DNA from: Galbibacter mesophilus
GTDB taxonomy: Bacteria; Bacteroidota; Bacteroidia; Flavobacteriales; Flavobacteriaceae
Assembly (NCBI RefSeq): GCF_023721415.1
Contig: NZ_JAMQVC010000003.1
Span: 62,001 to 126,000 of the forward strand
Length of the DNA stretch: 64,000 bases
Direction: 5' to 3'
Shown here: positions 25,700 through 34,979 of the stretch, one piece after another
How positions within the stretch are numbered: the stretch's first letter is position 1
Layout of the letters: each line of letters starts with the position of its first letter
Notes under the pieces: model-generated
Databases searched by the model: none
Told to the model about the DNA's origin: nothing
The model's input: the letters and a program-made list of their open reading frames with translations, nothing else
Made by a program: the position numbers and the translations under genes

Positions 25700-26002
25700 A
25701 ACTGTTTAACATTTTTTAAAATTGTTTAAACAAACATAAATATTTAAAGCATACAGCCATAGATAATTAACAAATAATTAATAGTATTACTATCAATAGT
25801 AATAGTATTACTTTGTGTTGGAATATATCTAAAAAAGCTTGGTGAAAAAAGGATTAATAAATAGGAGAAGAATAGAAGCTGTCCGTACGAATTAGAAAAG
25901 AAAATTATAGGGATGAACTGTTTTGATGCACCAATACATTTTTTGAAAACAGAGTAGTTAAAAAAATATATAACTTTAGGTCTTGGATTAAAATAATAGG
26001 TT
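25700..26002. other. AT-rich intergenic region without a supported gene
   Basis: The 303-bp gap holds a 9-bp perfect AT hairpin (TATTACTAT and ATAGTAATA at 25785-25804) near the lipoprotein start. No convincing ORF, RNA or repeat was seen. A 119-codon minus-strand ORF here extends into the next gene and has no coding-like composition. Confidence 0.5.
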
Positions 26003-26545
26003 ATGGGAAAAAAAATGACCAAAATCTCCTCAAGGATAAAGACTTTTATTGAGGCACAAAAAGTTTTCTTTGTGGGTACAGCTGCTGCTGAAGGTCGTAT
26101 CAACGTATCTCCGAAAGGAACCGATTCTTTCCGAGTGATTGATGAAAATAAAATCGTTTGGTTGAACCTAACAGGAAGCGGTAATGAAACCGCTGCTCAT
26201 TTATTGAAAAATAATAGAATGACCATCATGTTTTGTGCTTTTGAAGGGAATCCGCTAATTCTAAGATTGTACGGTAATGCTAGCATTTATCATCCAAGGG
26301 ATGATGAATTTCAAAAGTATGAATCGCTGTTTCCACCGAATATCGGTACAAGACAAATAATAGAAATGGAAGTGGACTTAGTACAAACATCTTGCGGTTT
26401 TGGAGTGCCACTAATGGACTTTAAAGAGGAACGTTCTACGCTAACCACTTGGGCAGAAGAGAAAGGAAAAGAGGGAATTGAAGACTATTGGAAAGCTAAA
26501 AATACAGAAAGCTTGGACGGATTTGAAACTAAAATTCTGGATTAA
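26003..26545 (+). CDS. Pyridoxamine 5'-phosphate oxidase-family protein
   Basis: This 180-residue protein has the split-barrel FMN-binding fold. The N-terminal helix IKTFIEAQKVFFVGTAAAEGRINVSPKGTD is followed by IVWLNLTGSGNETAAHLLKNNRMTIMFCAFEG and a strand LILRLYGNASIY, the usual order for PNPOx-like flavoproteins. The substrate is unknown. ATG at 26003 gives MGKKMTK; the second Met at 26015 is an equally possible start. It is not part of an evident operon. Confidence 0.85.
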   Translation: MGKKMTKISSRIKTFIEAQKVFFVGTAAAEGRINVSPKGTDSFRVIDENKIVWLNLTGSGNETAAHLLKNNRMTIMFCAFEGNPLILRLYGNASIYHPRDDEFQKYESLFPPNIGTRQIIEMEVDLVQTSCGFGVPLMDFKEERSTLTTWAEEKGKEGIEDYWKAKNTESLDGFETKILD

Positions 26546-26747
26546 CTGCAGTAGGCAATGTTGAGTTGTCAGTCATCTCGACCGAAGGGAGAGATTTAAT
26601 CAGCGAGCTCTAATCTTTAACTGTTTGAATCCTTGACTCTTTCAATTTTTAAATCTTTAAATCAAAATAAACCAGTATTCAGCAGGCAACGTTCAATGTG
26701 CTCTTCACTGGAATAATAAAACAAGGGGAAGATGGAATTGCACCAAG

Positions 26748-27311
26748 TTATTTTGTTTTTATAATACGGTTATAGGATTCGTTGGCGTTTACCTCAAAAA
26801 CAAATACTTCTTGAAATCCCACAGGAATTTTAAAAATATTATTTAATGGGATTTTTAATAAATAAGACCAAAGACAGCGAATAACTCCAGCGTGCGTTAC
26901 TAGCAAAACCCTTTTATGGTCTTGTTTTTTTAAATTTTCCATAAACTGAGTCACACGTTCGTACATTTCTATAAGAGACTCCCCATTTTCGGGTTTTTGG
27001 TTTACGAAGTCATTCATCCATTTATCCAGTTGTTGTTTATCGATATCGTTCCATTTCTTTCCTTCCCAATCGCCGAAGTCAATTTCCAATAATCGATTAT
27101 CGTTCAATATTTGTTGTAAACTTAGCTTTTCTGCCAAAGACATACATCGTTCAGAAGGACTACTAAAAACGGCATCAAAAGTATCAGGAAGCTTTTTTTT
27201 GTAGTATTTGGCATCCTCTTGAAAACTTTCGGATAGCGACACGTTTAGCCTTCCGTAGCAAACATCCTTTTCAATATTTAATTTTGTGTGGCGAATTACA
27301 TAAACTTCCAT
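26748..27311 (-). CDS. cobC: Alpha-ribazole phosphatase CobC (histidine phosphatase family)
   Basis: CobC dephosphorylates alpha-ribazole 5'-phosphate, or adenosylcobalamin 5'-phosphate, in the nucleotide-loop branch of B12 synthesis. The 187-residue protein starts MEVYVIRHTKLN, with the phosphohistidine in RHT, and has the second catalytic His in LLVTHAGVIRCL. DFGDWEGKKW is the acidic-loop motif. The start at 27311 replaces a longer reading frame whose extra 28 residues overlap cobS and are not family-like. It overlaps the cobS 3' end by 16 bp. Its function is assigned mainly from that context; the family is broad. Confidence 0.85.
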   Translation of the reverse strand: MEVYVIRHTKLNIEKDVCYGRLNVSLSESFQEDAKYYKKKLPDTFDAVFSSPSERCMSLAEKLSLQQILNDNRLLEIDFGDWEGKKWNDIDKQQLDKWMNDFVNQKPENGESLIEMYERVTQFMENLKKQDHKRVLLVTHAGVIRCLWSYLLKIPLNNIFKIPVGFQEVFVFEVNANESYNRIIKTK

Positions 27312-28078
27312 AGTGCTAAAAAACTTAAAATGGTAACACACTCTGCTATTTGCTCGACGGCGCCCAAGCAATCCCCTGTATATCCATGAATCCACTTTTC
27401 AAAATAACGTTTAGAAAAATAGAAAACAGCAAGTAAGGGAAGTAGTACGGCAATTAACTTCAAACTAATAAAACAAAGCGCAGCAATTGGAAGTAGTCCA
27501 AAAAAATAAGCGCCCGCGATTTCTATTTTTCCATGAGTTTTAGCAATGGGCTTGGCCTTGCTCGTTTCATCATCACGGGAATACTGCGATGCGAAAACAA
27601 TATTTATGGCTGTACCTCTGGCCAAAGAATGATAGGAGATAAATAGGACGGCAATTATAAACGGACTTTTTACCAAAGTTAGAAGTTCTTTTAAGGCTAA
27701 AAACTTCAGTAGAAAAAGAAAGATTAAAGCGATGACGCCGTATGCGCCCACTCGGCTGTCCTTCATTATATCCAATATTTTTTCTTTTGTCCAGCCACCG
27801 CCAAAACCATCAACAACATCTGCTAAGCCGTCTTCGTGAAAAGCTCCAGTAGTTAAAACTCCAGCTATCAAAGAAAAAACAACACTTATGGAATCACTAA
27901 AAACCAATGAACTAATCCAATATGCGGCAAAAGAAATACCGCCCACAATCCAGCCAATTAGTGGGAAATAGCGTGTTGCTTTGTTAATATTATCGGGATG
28001 ATGGTCTATGTTTTTGGGACATGGAATGCGTGTGTAGAACATTAATGCGGTGAAAAATATCCTTATTTCGTTTTTCAT
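27296..28078 (-). CDS. cobS: Adenosylcobinamide-GDP ribazoletransferase CobS
   Basis: CobS joins adenosylcobinamide-GDP and alpha-ribazole to make adenosylcobalamin at the inner membrane. The 260-residue polytopic protein has the conserved FHEDGLADVVDGFGGG motif followed by ILDIMKDSRVGAYG, and several hydrophobic helices. It starts inside the ATGA overlap with the cobT stop, so translation is coupled. No cobU or cobP gene was found nearby, so that step must be encoded elsewhere. Confidence 0.95.
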   Translation of the reverse strand: MKNEIRIFFTALMFYTRIPCPKNIDHHPDNINKATRYFPLIGWIVGGISFAAYWISSLVFSDSISVVFSLIAGVLTTGAFHEDGLADVVDGFGGGWTKEKILDIMKDSRVGAYGVIALIFLFLLKFLALKELLTLVKSPFIIAVLFISYHSLARGTAINIVFASQYSRDDETSKAKPIAKTHGKIEIAGAYFFGLLPIAALCFISLKLIAVLLPLLAVFYFSKRYFEKWIHGYTGDCLGAVEQIAECVTILSFLALWKFM

Positions 28079-29097
28079 GATGCTTCCGTTTGGGATTTTT
28101 CACTAACCGAAGCACTTTCAAAACTTGCCATTTCGTTTAGAAACGCTACGGCACTTTTTATTAAAGGATATGCAAGCGCACAGCCGGTTCCTTCCCCTAG
28201 GCGCATATTCAATTTAAGTATTGGTTCTGCATTTAAGTAATTTAGCAGCCGTAAATGACCACTTTCATCACTCAAATGGCAGAAAATAGCATTTTTTTGA
28301 ATAGAAGGATTGGTTTTATAAGCCGCTAAAAATACAGTTGAGGCAATAAAACCGTCCACCAAGATAATCATCCCCTGTCGTTGGGCTTCTAGCATGGCGC
28401 CGTACATTTGAACCATTTCAAAGCCGCCAAATGTTGTTAAAACTTCTTCGGGGCTCGTTATAGTGCCGTGAAAATCTTTTGTTTTTTTTAATATGTTTAT
28501 TTTATTGGAAAGTTGGTCGCCCTCAACACCAGTCCCTTTACCAACGCAATCTTCTATTGGTATGTTGCAGAGGTAACTCATAATAATGGCTGAAGACGAG
28601 GTATTGCCAATTCCCATTTCTCCAAAGCCTATAATATTCGTACCCGATTGCGCAATTTCTTTAACGATGGAAGCACCTTTTTCAATGCTATCTTGAAATT
28701 GTGCGGCGGTCATTGCTTTTTCTTCTAAAAAACTCTGAGTGCCGTTGGCAATTTTTGCTGAAATAAGTGTGTCGTTTGAAGGAAAATCGAAGTTCACTCC
28801 AGCATCCACAATCTTTAATTCAATATCATGTTGCTTGCTAAAAACATTGATGGCGGCACCTCCGTTTAAGAAATTGAGCACCATTTGATGGGTGACTTCC
28901 TGTGGGTAGGCACTTACGCCATGATTCGCAATGCCATGATCGCCTGCAAAAACAATCATTGTAGGAGCCGTTAATTTTGGCGATAGGGAGCTTTGTATTG
29001 TTCCAATTTTAAACGCCAGTTTTTCCAGCATTCCCAACGCTCCAATTGGTTTGGTTTTTGTATCAATTTTTTGTTGAAGTTGGTTTTCAATATTCAT
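28075..29097 (-). CDS. cobT: Nicotinate-nucleotide-dimethylbenzimidazole phosphoribosyltransferase CobT
   Basis: CobT transfers phosphoribose to the lower-ligand base to make alpha-ribazole phosphate. The 340-residue protein has the KPIGALGMLEKLA start, the GDHGIANHGVSAYPQEVTHQM segment, the GFGEMGIGNTSSSA loop and the catalytic-Glu motif LGEGTGCALAYPLI. These all match CobT. It follows tsaD by 61 bp on the same strand and overlaps cobS by 4 bp. The 61-bp spacer is too short for a cobalamin riboswitch. Confidence 0.95.
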   Translation of the reverse strand: MNIENQLQQKIDTKTKPIGALGMLEKLAFKIGTIQSSLSPKLTAPTMIVFAGDHGIANHGVSAYPQEVTHQMVLNFLNGGAAINVFSKQHDIELKIVDAGVNFDFPSNDTLISAKIANGTQSFLEEKAMTAAQFQDSIEKGASIVKEIAQSGTNIIGFGEMGIGNTSSSAIIMSYLCNIPIEDCVGKGTGVEGDQLSNKINILKKTKDFHGTITSPEEVLTTFGGFEMVQMYGAMLEAQRQGMIILVDGFIASTVFLAAYKTNPSIQKNAIFCHLSDESGHLRLLNYLNAEPILKLNMRLGEGTGCALAYPLIKSAVAFLNEMASFESASVSEKSQTEAS

Positions 29098-29158
29098 TTT
29101 AGTCAGCTGAAATGGATTGGGGTAAGTATTAAACGTGTTTTTTTAAGGGCTAATTCTT

Positions 29159-30181
29159 TTAAATAGCAAATCTCGCTTTTGCGGTAATGCGTTCGTTAGT
29201 GAAATCTTGATTCAAAAATTTATAATATCCCACAATGCCAATCATAGCTGCGTTATCGGTAGTATATTCAAATTTAGGAATATAGGTAGTCCAACCGAAG
29301 CGCTTTTCAGCATCTTTTAAAGTAGTTCGAATACCAGAATTCGCCGAAACACCTCCACCAATAGCAATTTGTTTAATTCCAGTTTCCTTGGTAGCCTTTT
29401 TCAGTTTAGCCATTAAAATATTGATAATTCCTTGTTGAATGGACGCACAAATATCGTTTCTGTTTTCGGTTATAAAATTCGGATTATCTTTTGTTTCCTT
29501 CTGAATAAAATACAGCACAGCTGTTTTAAATCCGCTAAAACTGAAATTGAGTCCGTCTACTTTTGGCTTTGGAAAAGAAAAGGCTTTTGGATTTCCTTCT
29601 TTTGCATATTTATCAATTAGCGGACCGCCAGGATAAGGGAAGCCTAGGATTTTCGCTGATTTGTCAAAAGCTTCACCCACAGCATCATCTATGGTTTCAC
29701 CAATGACTTCCATTTTAAAATAATCAGAAACTTTAACAATTTGTGTATGCCCGCCACTTATGGTCAATGCCAGAAATGGAAAACTCGGCATTGGGGTATC
29801 AGGTTCTTTAATAAAATGCGCTAGAATGTGCGCTTGCATATGGTTAACTTCAATTAAAGGAATATTCAAACCGATTGCCAAAGACTTGGCAAAAGACGTT
29901 CCTACCAACAAAGAACCCATCAATCCAGGGCCGCGGGTAAAAGCTATGGCAGATAACTGTTTTTTATCGATATTTGCCCTGCTCAATGCTTGGTTAACTA
30001 CGGGAACAATATTTTGTTGATGTGCCCTAGAAGCAAGTTCGGGCACCACACCTCCATATTCTTCATGGATTTTTTGGCTGGCTACAACATTGCTAAGCAC
30101 TTTGTCGTTGTGTAGTACAGCGGCCGAAGTATCATCGCACGAAGATTCTATGGCGAGGATGTAAACATCTTGGGTATTCAT
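29159..30181 (-). CDS. tsaD: tRNA N6-adenosine threonylcarbamoyltransferase TsaD
   Basis: TsaD transfers the threonylcarbamoyl group to A37 of ANN-decoding tRNAs. The 340-residue ASKHA-fold protein starts MNTQDVYILAIESSCDDTSA, has the metal-binding HMQAHILAHF segment, the GGHTQIV strand and GGGVSANSGIR. The chosen ATG at 30181 leaves an 85-bp spacer to the divergent tamB. The ORF as a whole runs 56 codons further upstream, but those residues cover the promoter region and are not conserved. The tsaD-tamB divergent pair is common in Flavobacteriia. Confidence 0.95.
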   Translation of the reverse strand: MNTQDVYILAIESSCDDTSAAVLHNDKVLSNVVASQKIHEEYGGVVPELASRAHQQNIVPVVNQALSRANIDKKQLSAIAFTRGPGLMGSLLVGTSFAKSLAIGLNIPLIEVNHMQAHILAHFIKEPDTPMPSFPFLALTISGGHTQIVKVSDYFKMEVIGETIDDAVGEAFDKSAKILGFPYPGGPLIDKYAKEGNPKAFSFPKPKVDGLNFSFSGFKTAVLYFIQKETKDNPNFITENRNDICASIQQGIINILMAKLKKATKETGIKQIAIGGGVSANSGIRTTLKDAEKRFGWTTYIPKFEYTTDNAAMIGIVGYYKFLNQDFTNERITAKARFAI

Positions 30182-30266
30182 ACTATCTTTGGACTGAAAT
30201 TTGTAGCACAAAGGTATAACATTAAAGACTATCAAAAAACTAAGAAAAATATTAACAAGAATCCTT

Positions 30267-33200
30267 TTGGTATTGGTGCTATTAATAGTGCTGACTAGTA
30301 TTTTTCTTTCTTTACCATTTGTGCAAACCAACATTGCCAAGCGCGCCACTAACTACCTAAACGAAACATTTAATACCCATATTTTTATAGATGAAGTTCA
30401 CTTTATGCCGCTTTTGGGAGATGTTAGCATAAAAGGGGTGTATATTGAAGATTACAAGCAAGATACGCTTGCTTATATAAATAAGTTGAATACTTCGTTG
30501 CTTAGTTTGCGAAATGTAATTAAAGGCGATTTGGAATTTGGGGAAATTCGCGCCGATGAATTATTGCTGAACCTAAAAATACATAAAGGGGAAGATAATA
30601 CAAACTTGAATGTATTTGTAGATAAATTAGACAAAGGCGAAGGCGACCCCAATAATCCGTTTTTAATGACGGCTTCTCAAATATCCGTTAACAAAAGTGA
30701 GTTTAGGCTTGTAGATGAAAACAAAGAAACCCCATTAATTTTAGGGTTGGAAGAACTTCATATTGAAGCCGATTACTTTAAAATTCTTGGTCCGAAAGTC
30801 GATGTAGGGGTAGATGAACTGGATTTTACTTCGAAAAAAGGGGTGGTGGTAAACAGACTGCAAACAGATTTTTCATACACTAAAACCCAAATGCGACTGG
30901 ATAGTCTTTCCATAGAGACTCCAGAATCTTTTATTAAAGGAGCCATTATTTTTGATTATGAAGTGGAAGATTTCAAGGACTTTTTGAATAAGGTAAAAGT
31001 CAGCGGAAATTTTAAAGAATCTACCGTAGCCTTAGATGAGATTAACCTCTATTTTAATGAATTTGGGCAAGGCAGAAAAGTTGAATTGTCTTCCGATTTT
31101 GAAGGTGTTCTCAATGAGCTAAATACAGATAATCTTAAAATGAATTCGCAGTATACTTCAATAGACGGCGATTTTGTTTTTAATAATATGTTTGAAAAGG
31201 ACAAACCTTTCAGTATAGACGCCCACCTTCGCAACGTTTCTTCAAATTACTATCAATTAACGGGTTTACTGCCTGGAATTTTAGGTAACGCACTGCCTTC
31301 TGCTTTTAACAAATTAGGGCAACTTTCTGTTTTCGGAAATATGCGAATTACGGAAAAATCGGTGTACGCCAAGGTGAATTTAATTTCTGATATAGGAAAA
31401 GGTTTTTCCGACCTTACCCTAACGGATATTGATAACATTGATAACGCAAACTATCAAGGGGTACTTTCCTTACAGGATTTTAATATTGGAACTTTTCTGG
31501 AAGACGAAACGCTTGGTCAAACCAGTCTTGATTTAAATGTAGACGGACAGGGTTTCAAGCAGGAATCACTTAATACAGAAATTATAGGTGAGATTTTTAG
31601 TGTTAATTATAATGGTTACGAGTATAAAAATCTAAAAGTATCAGGGATTCTTAAAGACCAGCTTTTTGACGGTTCTGTAACTTCCAAAGATGAAAATTTT
31701 GATGTTACCTTTAAAGGGCTGGCGGACCTTTCAGGAGATACAAACACCTTTAAATTTGTTGCTTCCGTGAATAAAATCGACCTAAACAGGTTGAATTTTG
31801 TAGAACGGGATAGTATTTCGGTTTTTAAGGGGAATATTGTGGCCGATATGTCGGGGAACTCCCTTTATGATTTGGAAGGGGATGTAAGTTTTTACAAAAC
31901 CAATTACGTAAACCAAAACGACAGTTATTATTTCGATGATTTTAATATCACTTCTGAATTTAAAGACGAAGACCGTATTATAACGGTCAATTCACCCGAT
32001 ATTATAACAGGGTCGCTGGAAGGGAAATACAAGCTTCAGGAGTTGCCCAAATTAGTTAAAAATTCCGTAGGAAGCATTTACACCAATTATCAACCGGAAG
32101 AAATAACACCTGGTCAAAACGTTGATTTCAATTTTAAGATATACAATAAGATTGTTGAGGTATTTTATCCGAAGATAGAATTTGGTAGCAATACCAGCAT
32201 AAGGGGAAGCATTGTTGCCGATGAAGGCGACTTTAAATTGGCATTTAATTCTCCTAAAATAAATGCCAACGGTAATATTTTTGATAACATTCAAATACAA
32301 ATCGATAATAAGAATCCGCTTTACAATACTTATGTTGAAGTTAAAAACATAGAATCCAAGATATACGATGTTAACGATTTCAGCTTAATAAACACTAAAA
32401 TAAACGATACACTTTTCTTTAGAACGGAATTTAAAGGAGGAAAAGAGTTTAATGACGTTTACAACCTGAATTTCTATCACACTTTCAACAATGCACAAGA
32501 ATCTGTAATTGGTTTAAAACGTTCGCAGTTTGGTTTTAAGGGAAGGGATTGGGTAATAAATGAAGCCAATAACGCCAATAATAAGGTTAGTTTCAGCAAG
32601 ACCCTCGATACCATAAACATCAGTCAAGTGGTTATGAATTACAACGAGGAGCAGATACGCTTGGAAGGAACGTTGATTGATAGCACGTACAAAGATGTTG
32701 ACTTGGAGTTTGAAAAAGTTACACTCAACAAAATATTACCGCATATTGATAGTTTACAGTTAGACGGAAAAGTGGATGGATACCTTAATATTCTTCAGCG
32801 GAATAGCAATTACACACCTTCCTCAAATGTTAAAATCTCCAACTTTACCGTGAATGACCTTCCGTTAGGAAATTTATTCCTTTCCATTTTGGGGAATGAT
32901 AATCTTACCCAATTTGGGGTGAATGCTAAAATTGTAAACAACGATGTAGAGTCGTTAAATATTCTAGGAAATATTAATGCCGCGGAAGAAGAGGCTAAAC
33001 TAGACCTAAGGGCTACATTGGAGAATTTAAATCTCTCGGCTTTAAGTCCGCTCGGGGGCGACGTGATTTCCAACATGCGAGGCTATGCTTCAGGAGGTTT
33101 CAAGATTACTGGGAATGCCGATAATCCGGAAATGGCCGGAAATTTACAAATTACTGATGGCGGATTGAAAATTCCTTATTTGAATATTGATGTGGCTTTT

Positions 33201-34700
33201 GATAAAATAGCAGATGTAACGCTAGAAGGACGCTCGTTTAAATTCAATGAAATAGGACTTACAGATACCAGTTTTAAAACCAGGGCAAACCTAAATGGTT
33301 CCATTACCTATGACCATTTTGAAGATTGGTACTTGGATTTATATTTAGATACCAAAGGAGAAAAGTTTTTGGTGCTCAACACAAAAGGAGAAGAGGAGTC
33401 TTTGTATTATGGTACGGGATTCATTAGCGGGCAGGCTCAAATTTACGGCCTTACCAACGAGATGATAAACATAGATGTGGATGCCAAGACAGAAAAAGGA
33501 ACCAATTTTGTAATACCCGTAAGTGATATTACCGAAGTAGGCGACATTTCCTTTATTAATTTCATTGATAAAAATGAGTCGGAAGAAGATATAGCTCGCA
33601 AAGAGCTGGCTGAGGTAAAAGGTGTGGAGATGCAATTTGACCTCGATGTAACTCCCGATGCGCAAATTGAGATTGTGGTGGACCAAAAGACGCGTAGTAC
33701 GCTGCGTGGGACTGGAGCAGGAAACCTTCTTATTGAGATTAATACCAATGGGAAATTTAAAATGTATGGTGACTTTATCACATACACTGGGGAATACCTA
33801 TTTAAATATGGTGGTTTTATAAACAAGCGATTTGTAGTGGAACCCGGTGGAACCATTGTTTGGGAAGGAGACCCCCTTGAAGATGTGGATATGAACATCG
33901 CCGCGAAATACTCGCTTTATGCTAATCCGGCTGTTCTTTTGGATAATGCACAGCTTACCAGAAAAATAGAAACCGATGTAATTATAACCTTGCAAGGTCA
34001 GTTGTTAAAACCTTCTTTGGAGTATGAGATAAAGTTCCCGTCTGCCAATGCGGTAATAAATCAAGAATTGCAATATCACCTAGATGATAATGCAAAAAGG
34101 GAATTGCAGGCCTTTTCTTTGCTTTCTCAAGGAGTGTTCTTAAATCAGTTAAGTATTAGTCAAACCGCGGTTACTGGGAATTTGGCGCAGACAGCTTCCA
34201 GTTTGTTCAATCAAGTGTTAAATGCGGGAGATGGTAAGTTTGATGTGGGAGTATCTTATGAAATTGGGGAACGAAACCCCGATTTGGATTTTATCACGGA
34301 AGACCGCTTAGGGGTTACCGTTTCAACCCAAATTAGCGACCGTATTCTTATAAATGGTAAAGTTGGGGTGCCGGTAGGTGGGGTCTCAGAAACGGTAGTT
34401 GCTGGAGATGTGGAAATTCAAGTTTTGCTAAATGAAGAAGGGAGTTTAACCGCAAGGATTTTTAATCGGGAAAACGAAATACAACAATTCTTTGCGCAAC
34501 AACAGGGTTATACACAAGGAGTGGGAATTTCCTATCAAGTAGAATTTGATACCTTCAGGGAATTGATGAAAAAAATTATAGAAGGCGACCCTAATAAAGA
34601 AACGAATAAAATACCAACAGATACCGATGCGGAAGATGATGATTCCATGGGTAATGGTTTGGTGAATTTTAAAACCGTAAAACGTAAGGAATCCAGTTAG
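30267..34700 (+). CDS. tamB: Translocation and assembly module protein TamB
   Basis: This 1477-residue inner-membrane-anchored protein has one N-terminal hydrophobic segment (VLVLLIVLTSIFLSLPFVQ), then long AsmA-like beta-helical repeats. The DUF490/TamB domain lies at the C terminus, with VGVSYEIGERNPDLDFITEDRLGVTVSTQI as a typical end. TamB-type proteins bridge the periplasm for lipid transport and outer-membrane protein assembly. The start shown is TTG at 30267. The frame stays open upstream to 30207 and encodes a basic stretch (KKLRKILTRIL) that usually precedes this membrane helix, but contains no ATG, GTG or TTG, so the true start may be a rarer codon. Confidence 0.93.
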   Translation: MVLVLLIVLTSIFLSLPFVQTNIAKRATNYLNETFNTHIFIDEVHFMPLLGDVSIKGVYIEDYKQDTLAYINKLNTSLLSLRNVIKGDLEFGEIRADELLLNLKIHKGEDNTNLNVFVDKLDKGEGDPNNPFLMTASQISVNKSEFRLVDENKETPLILGLEELHIEADYFKILGPKVDVGVDELDFTSKKGVVVNRLQTDFSYTKTQMRLDSLSIETPESFIKGAIIFDYEVEDFKDFLNKVKVSGNFKESTVALDEINLYFNEFGQGRKVELSSDFEGVLNELNTDNLKMNSQYTSIDGDFVFNNMFEKDKPFSIDAHLRNVSSNYYQLTGLLPGILGNALPSAFNKLGQLSVFGNMRITEKSVYAKVNLISDIGKGFSDLTLTDIDNIDNANYQGVLSLQDFNIGTFLEDETLGQTSLDLNVDGQGFKQESLNTEIIGEIFSVNYNGYEYKNLKVSGILKDQLFDGSVTSKDENFDVTFKGLADLSGDTNTFKFVASVNKIDLNRLNFVERDSISVFKGNIVADMSGNSLYDLEGDVSFYKTNYVNQNDSYYFDDFNITSEFKDEDRIITVNSPDIITGSLEGKYKLQELPKLVKNSVGSIYTNYQPEEITPGQNVDFNFKIYNKIVEVFYPKIEFGSNTSIRGSIVADEGDFKLAFNSPKINANGNIFDNIQIQIDNKNPLYNTYVEVKNIESKIYDVNDFSLINTKINDTLFFRTEFKGGKEFNDVYNLNFYHTFNNAQESVIGLKRSQFGFKGRDWVINEANNANNKVSFSKTLDTINISQVVMNYNEEQIRLEGTLIDSTYKDVDLEFEKVTLNKILPHIDSLQLDGKVDGYLNILQRNSNYTPSSNVKISNFTVNDLPLGNLFLSILGNDNLTQFGVNAKIVNNDVESLNILGNINAAEEEAKLDLRATLENLNLSALSPLGGDVISNMRGYASGGFKITGNADNPEMAGNLQITDGGLKIPYLNIDVAFDKIADVTLEGRSFKFNEIGLTDTSFKTRANLNGSITYDHFEDWYLDLYLDTKGEKFLVLNTKGEEESLYYGTGFISGQAQIYGLTNEMINIDVDAKTEKGTNFVIPVSDITEVGDISFINFIDKNESEEDIARKELAEVKGVEMQFDLDVTPDAQIEIVVDQKTRSTLRGTGAGNLLIEINTNGKFKMYGDFITYTGEYLFKYGGFINKRFVVEPGGTIVWEGDPLEDVDMNIAAKYSLYANPAVLLDNAQLTRKIETDVIITLQGQLLKPSLEYEIKFPSANAVINQELQYHLDDNAKRELQAFSLLSQGVFLNQLSISQTAVTGNLAQTASSLFNQVLNAGDGKFDVGVSYEIGERNPDLDFITEDRLGVTVSTQISDRILINGKVGVPVGGVSETVVAGDVEIQVLLNEEGSLTARIFNRENEIQQFFAQQQGYTQGVGISYQVEFDTFRELMKKIIEGDPNKETNKIPTDTDAEDDDSMGNGLVNFKTVKRKESS

Positions 34701-34979
34701 ATTTCGACATAAATTCTGTATTGCGATTTTCGTAAAATCTTATTTTTCGATTGAATCAATTTTTACTTTCGGAATAATCTTACAATAAACTATCATATTA
34801 GCGTCTTTTTACGTGGGATTTTGCCTATTTCGGAAGCGAACCCGTAAAATAAAATAACGCTTTTGTTAAGAATTTATCAACGAAAACGATTGAAACTTCC
34901 ATTATTATATTTTTAATGAAAACAATATGAAGAAATTGAAAATTCTTTGGTAGTTTTACGTTCCAAATATTAAAACTAA
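34701..34979. other. Intergenic region upstream of pfkA
   Basis: The 279-bp gap contains no gene. A bulged hairpin (TTTTACG-GGG at 34807-34817 with CCCGTAAAA at 34841-34849) may be a regulatory or termination structure. TAGTTTTACG at 34951, 29 bp before pfkA, resembles a Bacteroidota -7 box, but its -33 partner is not clear. Confidence 0.4.

Noticed and set aside
25744-26103. 119-codon minus-strand ORF
   Set aside because: It overlaps the start of the PNPOx-like gene, is Phe/Ile/Ser-rich like a noncoding AT-rich frame, and has no recognisable motif.
29098-29158. Cobalamin riboswitch upstream of cobT
   Set aside because: The gap is only 61 bp and shows no B12-box-like sequence.
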